A DNA stretch of 37,726 nucleotides, taken from NCBI GenBank assembly GCA_044220725.1, contig JBGAQN010000041.1:1-37726 (forward strand). Reading direction: 5' to 3'. Below the pieces are notes generated by a model. It worked only from the letters and a program-made list of their open reading frames with translations. It did not search any database and was not told where the DNA came from. The translations under genes were made by a program, and so were the position numbers. The stretch is from Phosphoribacter sp044220725. GTDB taxonomy: Bacteria; Actinomycetota; Actinomycetes; Actinomycetales; Dermatophilaceae. Shown here one piece after another: positions 26,056 through 31,435 of the stretch (its first letter is position 1; every line of letters starts with the position of its first letter).

Positions 26056-26067
26056 CACCTCGAGCGT

Positions 26068-27903
26068 TCACAGGGATGTATCGGGCAGCGCCAAGGGCTC
26101 GTCGTCCAGCAGCTTCGCCGCCACCAACTCGGCGTGCAGGTGCGGCAAGACCTGACGGGCGAACCAGCGACCGGCGGCCACCGAGCCAGCCAGATCCGCT
26201 TCGGGGGTCTTGAGCAGACCCGGGTCGGCAAGCCGGTCAGCGGCCGCGCTTGCGGCGCGCAGCAGCAGCCAGCCGACGATGAGGTCGCCCATGCTCATCA
26301 GCAGCCGGGTCAGCCCAAGGGCAGCAACCCGAGGAGCCTGGTCGGCACGCTCGAATGCCCCGTCCAGGAGGCCGCGGAACGCGGCCAGGGCGTCCTCGAG
26401 CAGTTCGGCCTCGGCCGCCAATGGCCCGCCGTGCAGGGCATTTGCGGTGGCAGCGATCTCCCCGAGCAACAGCCCTGCGGTCTCGCCCCGATCGCGCACG
26501 AGGCGTCGTTCGAACAGGTCGAGGGACTGGATGCCGGTGGTGCCTTCGTAGATCGCGTCGATCTTCGTGTCCCGGACGTACTGCTCGAGCGGATAGTCGC
26601 GCAAATAACCGGAGCCGCCGAAGACTTGCAGGGACTCCTGTCCAAGCACCCGCCAGCCGCTTTCGGCGCACCAGGTCTTGACGATAGGCAGCAGCATCCG
26701 GTGCCGTTCGACGGCGACGGGGTCGGTGGTCCCCATCGCGGCGGCCGCCTCGAAGCGGTCGATCATCGTGGCCGTGTAAAGCACCAGCGCGCGGCCGCCT
26801 TCGGCATACGCCTTCTGGGTCAGCAGCGAACGCCTGATGTCGGGGTGGTCGACAATCTCGACCAACGGGCGGCCGCCACGACCGCCGGTGAGTGAGACCA
26901 ACTCGCGGCCCTGCTTGCGGCTCATCGCATAGTCGCGGGCGTTGAGATGACCCGAGGACAGGGCTGCGACAGTCTTCAGCCCCACCATCATCCGGACGTA
27001 CGTGATGATCTCGAACATCTGCCGGATGCCGTCATGGGTGTCACCGAGCAGGGTGCCGACCGCCGGCTCCCGGTTGCCGAGGACGAGCTCGCACGTCGGT
27101 GTGCCGAGGATGCCCATCTTGTGTTCGATGTTGGCTGCGACGACCCCGTTGGGGCCGAGCAACTCACCGGTCTGTGGGTCGAACAACTGCGAAGGCACAA
27201 TGAACAGCGACAGCCCTTTGGTGCCGGGCCCGCCAGCGCCCTCGACTCCTTGGGGTCGGGCCAAGACACAGTGGATGACGTTGTCCGCAGCATCGTGTGC
27301 CGCCCAGGTGATGAACCGCTTCGTGCCCGACAGGTGCCACGTGCCGTCGTCGGCCGGCACCGCTCGGGTTCGGCCAAGCCCGACGTCCGAACCCGCGTCG
27401 GGTTCGGTGAGCACCATCGTCACCGTCCAGTTGCGCTCGAGAATGAGTTCGGCGAGACGGACCTGATCGGGGGTCCCGTTGCGGTGCAGCATCGCCACGA
27501 CGGTTGGGATGAGCTGGCTACACATCGCCACGGCCGGGTTGGCCCCGAGGATGAACTCGGTTGCGGCCCAGCGCAACGACGCCGGGACATGCAGGCCCGA
27601 CACGTCCGCGGGAACATCCAGGCGCAGCCAGTCCGAGGCCACATGCGCCGCCAAAGAGGCCCGCAGGTCGCGCGGGAGGGTGACCGTGTGTCGCACCGGG
27701 TCCAGTCGGATCGGGTGCACATCGGCGGCCGGGAAGGAATCGGCCAGTTTGTCCTGGGCGAAGGTCTGGACCTGTTCGAGGATCTCTACCGCGGTGTCCG
27801 GGTCGAAGTCCTCGTAGGGCGCCTGGCCGTATGCGGCGTCGACGCCGAAGACGTCGAAGAGCAGGAACTGGGCGTGGGCGCGGTCGCTGCGGTAGTGACT
27901 CAT
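26068..27903 (-). CDS. Acyl-CoA dehydrogenase, FadE5-like
   Basis: This 611-residue FAD enzyme inserts the alpha-beta double bond into an acyl-CoA. It has the length and starting motif (MSHYRSD) of mycobacterial FadE5. Also present are TMVLTEPDAGSDVG, KRFITW, GTKGLSLFIVP, VEIVDHPDIRRSLLTQKAYAEG-type segments, GGSGYLRDYPLEQYVRD, and IYEGTTGIQ with the likely catalytic base E453. An extra C-terminal helical domain (about 480-611) is typical of this long subfamily. It is the last gene of the SDR-amidohydrolase-MaoC-dehydrogenase operon, 24 nt after MaoC, with a CAGGAG ribosome site. An aryl-propionyl-CoA substrate is inferred from context; FadE5 itself is broad for fatty acyl-CoA. Confidence 0.92.
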   Translation of the reverse strand: MSHYRSDRAHAQFLLFDVFGVDAAYGQAPYEDFDPDTAVEILEQVQTFAQDKLADSFPAADVHPIRLDPVRHTVTLPRDLRASLAAHVASDWLRLDVPADVSGLHVPASLRWAATEFILGANPAVAMCSQLIPTVVAMLHRNGTPDQVRLAELILERNWTVTMVLTEPDAGSDVGLGRTRAVPADDGTWHLSGTKRFITWAAHDAADNVIHCVLARPQGVEGAGGPGTKGLSLFIVPSQLFDPQTGELLGPNGVVAANIEHKMGILGTPTCELVLGNREPAVGTLLGDTHDGIRQMFEIITYVRMMVGLKTVAALSSGHLNARDYAMSRKQGRELVSLTGGRGGRPLVEIVDHPDIRRSLLTQKAYAEGGRALVLYTATMIDRFEAAAAMGTTDPVAVERHRMLLPIVKTWCAESGWRVLGQESLQVFGGSGYLRDYPLEQYVRDTKIDAIYEGTTGIQSLDLFERRLVRDRGETAGLLLGEIAATANALHGGPLAAEAELLEDALAAFRGLLDGAFERADQAPRVAALGLTRLLMSMGDLIVGWLLLRAASAAADRLADPGLLKTPEADLAGSVAAGRWFARQVLPHLHAELVAAKLLDDEPLALPDTSL

Positions 27904-27927
27904 CGAGACTCCTGCTCGGTCGCGGGG

Positions 27928-28350
27928 CTAACAGACGGGCCGTGGTGGCGGCTGGCCCCGGCCAGCGCTGGGGTCGATCTCCTTGCCCCCGCCGCCGACC
28001 TCCTTGACGTCGGTGATGACGGCCGAGAGCCGAATCCGTGAGTCGACCCGCACCGGAGACGGGAACCGGACCTTGTTCAGGCCGTAGTTGAGCTTGGTGG
28101 TCACTCCGTCGACGTCGAGCAGGTCGACGAACAGGGGGACGATGAGCGAGAGGGTGAGGTAGCCGTGGGCGATCGTCGTGCCGAACGGGCCGTCCTTGGC
28201 ACGCTCGGGATCGACGTGGATCCACTGCGGGTCACCTGTCGCGTCGGCGAAGGTATTGATCCGGTCCTGGCTGATCGTCAGCCACTCGGTGGAGCCGAGA
28301 GGTTGACCGACGAGTGAGGCCAGATCGTCGAAGTGCACGGAGGTGGTCAT
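27928..28350 (-). CDS. MaoC-like (R)-enoyl-CoA hydratase with atypical C-terminus
   Basis: This is a 140-residue hotdog-fold hydratase. The catalytic motif FADATGDPQWIHVDPERA has D40 and H45, followed by FGTTIAHGYLTLSLI, and NYGLNKVRFPSPVRVDSRIR forms the central strands. It would add water to an enoyl-CoA, made for example by the neighbouring dehydrogenase. Odd: after ITDVKEVGGGG the expected last strands are replaced by a Gly/Pro-rich tail ending in RPVC, so the fold may be shortened. The change follows a G-rich run. An AAGGAGA ribosome site precedes the ATG. Confidence 0.85.
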   Translation of the reverse strand: MTTSVHFDDLASLVGQPLGSTEWLTISQDRINTFADATGDPQWIHVDPERAKDGPFGTTIAHGYLTLSLIVPLFVDLLDVDGVTTKLNYGLNKVRFPSPVRVDSRIRLSAVITDVKEVGGGGKEIDPSAGRGQPPPRPVC

Positions 28351-28372
28351 CGCAGTCTCCTTATGGTCGTTG

Positions 28373-29245
28373 TCAGGCCAGCCCGAGCAACCGGACGGCG
28401 TTGTCCTTGAGGATCAGTGGTCGCACCTCGGGCTTGATCTCCAGTGTGTCGAAGTCGGCCAGCCAGCGGTCGGTGTCGATGACCGGGAAGTCCGAGGCGA
28501 ACAGCACCTTGCTCCGCAGCGCCCCCTTGGCTGCCTTGACCAACGCGGGCGGGAAGTACTTCGGCGACCATCCGGACAGGTCGATGTAGACGTTGCCCTT
28601 GTGGGTGGCCATCGAAATGGCTTGGTCCTGCCACGGCACCGACGGGTGCGCGAGGATGACGGGCAGATCGGGGAAGTCCGCGGCTACGTCATCCAGGAGC
28701 ATTGGGTCGCTGTAGCGCAACTTCACGCCGCCGCCACCCGGCATACCGGCGCCGATGCCCGTCTGCCCGGTGTGGAACATGGCCGGCAATTTGTGGTGGG
28801 CGAGGACCTCGAACAGCCCGTATGCCGTCCCGTCGTTGGGCGCGAAGTTCTGCAGGCTCGGGTGGAACTTGACGCCTTTGACGCCGTGGTCGGCGATGAG
28901 CCGCTCCAACTCCTTGACCCCGTCCGCGCCGCGGGCCGGGTCGATGCTCGCGAAGGGGATGAGGATGTCGGCGTTGCGAGCGGCACCCTCGGCGACCGCC
29001 TCGTTGGGGATGCGTGGCTGGCCCATCGACTTCTCGACATCGACGGTGAAGATGACGGCGGCGATCTTGCGCTCGCGGTAGCGCGCGGCGATCTCGTCGA
29101 TCGTCGGCGTGCGCGGGCCGCCGGTCTTGAAGTACTTCGCCGACCAGTCGAGGAACGACTGCGGCAGCGCCGTGTGCCCGTGATCGTCGACCTCGACGTG
29201 GACGTGCACGTCGACGGCGACCAGGTCGGCCACATTGATCGTCAT
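28373..29245 (-). CDS. Amidohydrolase (ACMSD-like metal hydrolase), CouO-like
   Basis: This 290-residue amidohydrolase-2 family TIM barrel has metal ligands in the expected places: H14 and H16 (DVHVHVE), H158 (MFHTGQ), H200 (LAHPSVPW) and D252 (SDFPVIDTDRW). Related enzymes are non-oxidative decarboxylases or, in the hydroxycinnamate pathway of Rhodococcus, the beta-ketoacyl-CoA hydrolase CouO, which replaces thiolase. The gene lies between SDR and MaoC genes, which fits the second role (inference). The ATG at 29245 has AAGGAG 5 nt upstream; the frame is open further but without support. Confidence 0.85.
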   Translation of the reverse strand: MTINVADLVAVDVHVHVEVDDHGHTALPQSFLDWSAKYFKTGGPRTPTIDEIAARYRERKIAAVIFTVDVEKSMGQPRIPNEAVAEGAARNADILIPFASIDPARGADGVKELERLIADHGVKGVKFHPSLQNFAPNDGTAYGLFEVLAHHKLPAMFHTGQTGIGAGMPGGGGVKLRYSDPMLLDDVAADFPDLPVILAHPSVPWQDQAISMATHKGNVYIDLSGWSPKYFPPALVKAAKGALRSKVLFASDFPVIDTDRWLADFDTLEIKPEVRPLILKDNAVRLLGLA

Positions 29246-29291
29246 GATGACTCCTTGGTATGCCGAGTGGCTGGGTCTGGGTGAACGGCCG

Positions 29292-30200
29292 TCAGGCCGT
29301 CGGGGGAGTAGGCAGTTTCTCGCCGACCGACTGCTGGCTGGGGGCGAACTTCTCCGGCCAGGCAGCCGCGATGGCGTCGGCGCTCCAGCCGCCGGCGGCA
29401 TACTCCTTGACGATCTGGTCGGGGTGGGAGTAGAGCGACAGGCGGTCGCCGCCGATGCCGATGGCTTGGCCGTTGACGCCCGCAGAGTCGTCCGAGGCGA
29501 GGAAGACCACCAAGCCGGCGACATCCTCGGGCGTGCCGAACGCGAGCTCGCGGCGGGCGAACTCGGGCATCGGCTCGCCGGCTTCGAGTGCGTCAACATA
29601 GGGCTTGAGGAACGGCACCGTCGCGGTCATCGCCGTGGCGGCGACGGGGACGACGGCGTTGGCCGTGATCTTGTCGCGGGACAACTCCATTGCCCAGACC
29701 TTGGCGAAGGTGACGATGCCGGCTTTGGCGGCCGCGTAGTTGGTCTGGCCGAAGTTGCCGTATTGACCCGCCGGGGAGCCGATGAGGACGAGCCGGCCGC
29801 CCTCACCCTGTTCCTTCATCCGCACGATCGCGGCGCGGGCGCAGGTGAACGTGCCCTTGAGGTGGACCTGAGTGACCAGGTCGAAGTCCTCGTCCGTCAT
29901 CTTCCAGACGACCTTGTCCCGCAGCACGCCAGCGTTGGCGACCAGGACGTCGAGGCGCCCGAAGGACGCCACCGCGGCGTCGACGAGGGCTTGGGCTGCT
30001 TCCGAGGAACCGACCGCCGCAGCGACCGCCACGGCCTTTCCGCCAGCCGCCGTGATCTCGGCCGCTGCGGCGTCCGCCACGGCAGCGTCGATGTCGTTGA
30101 CGACGACTGCCGCCCCCGCGGCGGCCAGAGCCTTGGCGTAGGCAAGGCCGAGCCCCCGCCCGCTCCCCGTGACGATCGCGACCTTGCCGGTCAGGTCCAT
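29292..30200 (-). CDS. Short-chain dehydrogenase/reductase
   Basis: This 302-residue classical SDR has the NAD(P) loop TGSGRGLG (11-18), NAG at 89-91, and the catalytic S142, Y155 and K159 (YAAAK). A C-terminal extension of about 50 residues ends in a polar tail. It resembles the 3-hydroxyacyl-CoA dehydrogenase domains of peroxisomal multifunctional enzymes and FabG4-like proteins, so oxidation of a 3-hydroxyacyl-CoA fits the neighbouring MaoC gene. First gene of the four-gene operon. The ATG at 30200 has an AGAGGAG ribosome site; the frame continues upstream into the promoter, so an earlier start is unlikely. Confidence 0.92.
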   Translation of the reverse strand: MDLTGKVAIVTGSGRGLGLAYAKALAAAGAAVVVNDIDAAVADAAAAEITAAGGKAVAVAAAVGSSEAAQALVDAAVASFGRLDVLVANAGVLRDKVVWKMTDEDFDLVTQVHLKGTFTCARAAIVRMKEQGEGGRLVLIGSPAGQYGNFGQTNYAAAKAGIVTFAKVWAMELSRDKITANAVVPVAATAMTATVPFLKPYVDALEAGEPMPEFARRELAFGTPEDVAGLVVFLASDDSAGVNGQAIGIGGDRLSLYSHPDQIVKEYAAGGWSADAIAAAWPEKFAPSQQSVGEKLPTPPTA

Positions 30201-30295
30201 GACTGCTCCTCTGTGGCCTCGGTGGTACATGTCTGTGGCGTCGTGCTGCGTGCAGGGGCAGAGTCGACCAGGCGTCGGCGCCGGCCCACAAGGTA

Positions 30296-30325
30296 TGTAT
30301 AAGTGACAATCATTGCAGACGTCAA
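30296..30325 (-). promoter_or_regulatory. SDR-operon promoter
   Basis: On the minus strand, TTGACG (30325-30320) and TATACA (30301-30296) are 18 nt apart, the best sigma-70-type pair in the window. The start would be near 30289, giving a leader of about 90 nt before the ATG at 30200. Confidence 0.65.
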
Positions 30326-30332
30326 CCATTGT
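30306..30332. promoter_or_regulatory. Candidate MarR operator
   Basis: This is a 27-bp interrupted palindrome. The outer arms are ACAAT (30306-30310) and ATTGT (30328-30332); the inner arms are TTG (30313-30315) and CAA (30323-30325). It covers the -35 and spacer of the minus-strand promoter and touches the -35 of the marR promoter, so one bound dimer could block both. Confidence 0.6.
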
Positions 30333-30362
30333 AGTTTGTGACGTACATGCCAGAATGGTGGC
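30329..30362 (+). promoter_or_regulatory. marR promoter, probably leaderless
   Basis: TTGTAG (30329-30334) and CAGAAT (30351-30356) are 16 nt apart, and CAGAAT ends 6 nt before the ATG at 30363. There is no Shine-Dalgarno sequence. Confidence 0.5.
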
Positions 30363-30791
30363 ATGGCAACCCGGCGAGCGGAGAGCATCACCGAGGACGT
30401 CGTCGTGCTCCTCGCCCGGGCCTCGGGCAACGCGCTACGCACCGCAAACGCGGCATTGGAGCCCTTCGGCCTGCGGGCTCGGCATTACGCGACGGTGAAG
30501 ATCGCGGCCGAAGGAGGCGGGGTCCCGCAACGGCAGATCGGCGCGGTTCTCGGGCTGGACCCCAGCGCTGTCGTTGCCCTCGTCGACGACCTGGAGTCCC
30601 TGGGCATGGTCCAACGTCAACCCGACCCCGATGACCGCCGCACCCGGTTGGTCTCGCCGACTCCGGCGGGCCTGGCTATGCTCGATAACCTGTCTCCGGT
30701 CGTCGAGCGGGTTCAAGAAACGGCGACGGCGCCCCTGTCCGGTCGTGATCGAGAGACGTTCGTCGCCCTATTACGTCGCGTCGTCGGCTAA
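30363..30791 (+). CDS. MarR-family transcriptional regulator
   Basis: This 142-residue winged-helix regulator has the helix-turn-helix at about 52-76 (PQRQIGAVLGLDPSAVVALVDDL spans the recognition helix), the wing QPDPDDRRTRLVSPT (86-100) and flanking dimerisation helices. MarR repressors usually control a divergent operon and respond to phenolic acids or their CoA esters; CouR of the Rhodococcus hydroxycinnamate genes is such a protein. Here the gene is divergent from the SDR operon across a palindrome that overlaps both promoters. The ligand is unknown. Confidence 0.92.
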   Translation: MATRRAESITEDVVVLLARASGNALRTANAALEPFGLRARHYATVKIAAEGGGVPQRQIGAVLGLDPSAVVALVDDLESLGMVQRQPDPDDRRTRLVSPTPAGLAMLDNLSPVVERVQETATAPLSGRDRETFVALLRRVVG

Positions 30792-30951
30792 GAAGCAAAG
30801 CCGGGGGCGCCAGGCCGGCCAGGCCACAGCGGCGCTCACTCAGCGTCGTCGGCGGCAAGGCGGGCCGGACGTGCGAAGGCGAGCGCCAAGAACTGTGCGC
30901 TGGTCACGGTCATCTAGATCGTGGTCAGTGGACGGACCGGAGCCGGACGTG
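30792..30951. other. Gap between marR and thioesterase gene
   Basis: This 160-nt gap lies between convergent genes. It is GC-rich with GGCCGG/GGCC runs, but I see no gene and no convincing terminator. Confidence 0.4.
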
Positions 30952-31416
30952 TCAGCGCTGTTGCGGCGGGGCGTCACGCAATTGTGCGGTGAACCGGCAC
31001 GTGCAGGTGCGCTGGCCCTCGTCGTCGGTGATGACGATCTCGATCGAAGCCGTCGTGCGGCCGACCGAGATCGGCCGGGCCACCCCCGTGACCCACCCCG
31101 AACTCACCGGCCGGTGGTGTGTGGCGTTGATGTCGACCCCGACGGCGGCGCGACCCTCGCCGGCGAGCACCACGGCCAGGAACGAACCGACCCCTTCGGC
31201 GAGGACGACCGAGGCCCCGCCGTGCAGGATGCCGTAAGGCTGGGTGTTGCCGTCCACCGGCATACGGGCGACTGCATGCTCGCGGGAGATCTCGGTGAAG
31301 ACGATCCCCATCCGCTCGTGCAAGGTGCCCTTGGCGATGGCATTGACACCCTCGACGCTCAACCACGGTGAGTCGGGAAGGGTGGGTTGCGGCGTCGGGG
31401 GACGGGTGTCGGTCAT
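30952..31416 (-). CDS. PaaI-family hotdog thioesterase
   Basis: This 154-residue acyl-CoA thioesterase has the PaaI/YbdB-type hotdog fold. The active-site segment PYGILHGGASVVLAEGVGS holds the HGG motif at H65 and the catalytic acid E74. NATHHRPVSSGWVTGVARP and the strand RTTASIEIVITDDEG follow. Family members hydrolyse aryl-CoA or 1,4-dihydroxy-2-naphthoyl-CoA esters. It could act in menaquinone synthesis or recycle CoA from the nearby aromatic pathway; sequence alone does not decide. It is divergent from polA; its ATG is preceded by CAGCCT and 7 nt, which suggests a leaderless mRNA. Confidence 0.9.
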   Translation of the reverse strand: MTDTRPPTPQPTLPDSPWLSVEGVNAIAKGTLHERMGIVFTEISREHAVARMPVDGNTQPYGILHGGASVVLAEGVGSFLAVVLAGEGRAAVGVDINATHHRPVSSGWVTGVARPISVGRTTASIEIVITDDEGQRTCTCRFTAQLRDAPPQQR

Positions 31417-31422
31417 GGGCCT

Positions 31423-31429
31423 TAGGCTG
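31423..31429. promoter_or_regulatory. Overlapping divergent -10 boxes, polA and thioesterase
   Basis: On the plus strand TAGGCT (31423-31428) lies 7 nt before the polA GTG at 31436. On the minus strand CAGCCT (31429-31424) lies 7 nt before the thioesterase ATG at 31416. The hexamers share five base pairs. Confidence 0.5.
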
Positions 31430-31435
31430 CCACAC

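Noticed and set aside
24308..26071. 587-codon minus-strand frame opposite the unrecognised gene
   Set aside because: Considered as an alternative because the plus-strand gene is unfamiliar. The plus frame has a Rossmann-like motif, normal protein composition and a start near a ribosome site; the minus frame is Arg/Pro/Gln-rich without motifs.
27518..28225. Frameshifted continuation of the MaoC gene in another frame
   Set aside because: The alternative frame gives Arg/Pro-rich sequence and does not show the expected last strand, and it runs into the acyl-CoA dehydrogenase gene, so a simple one-base frameshift is not demonstrated.
19312..30791. The catabolic island as a recent mobile element
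   Set aside because: No integrase, transposase, direct repeats or tRNA junction flank it, and base composition looks like the neighbours.
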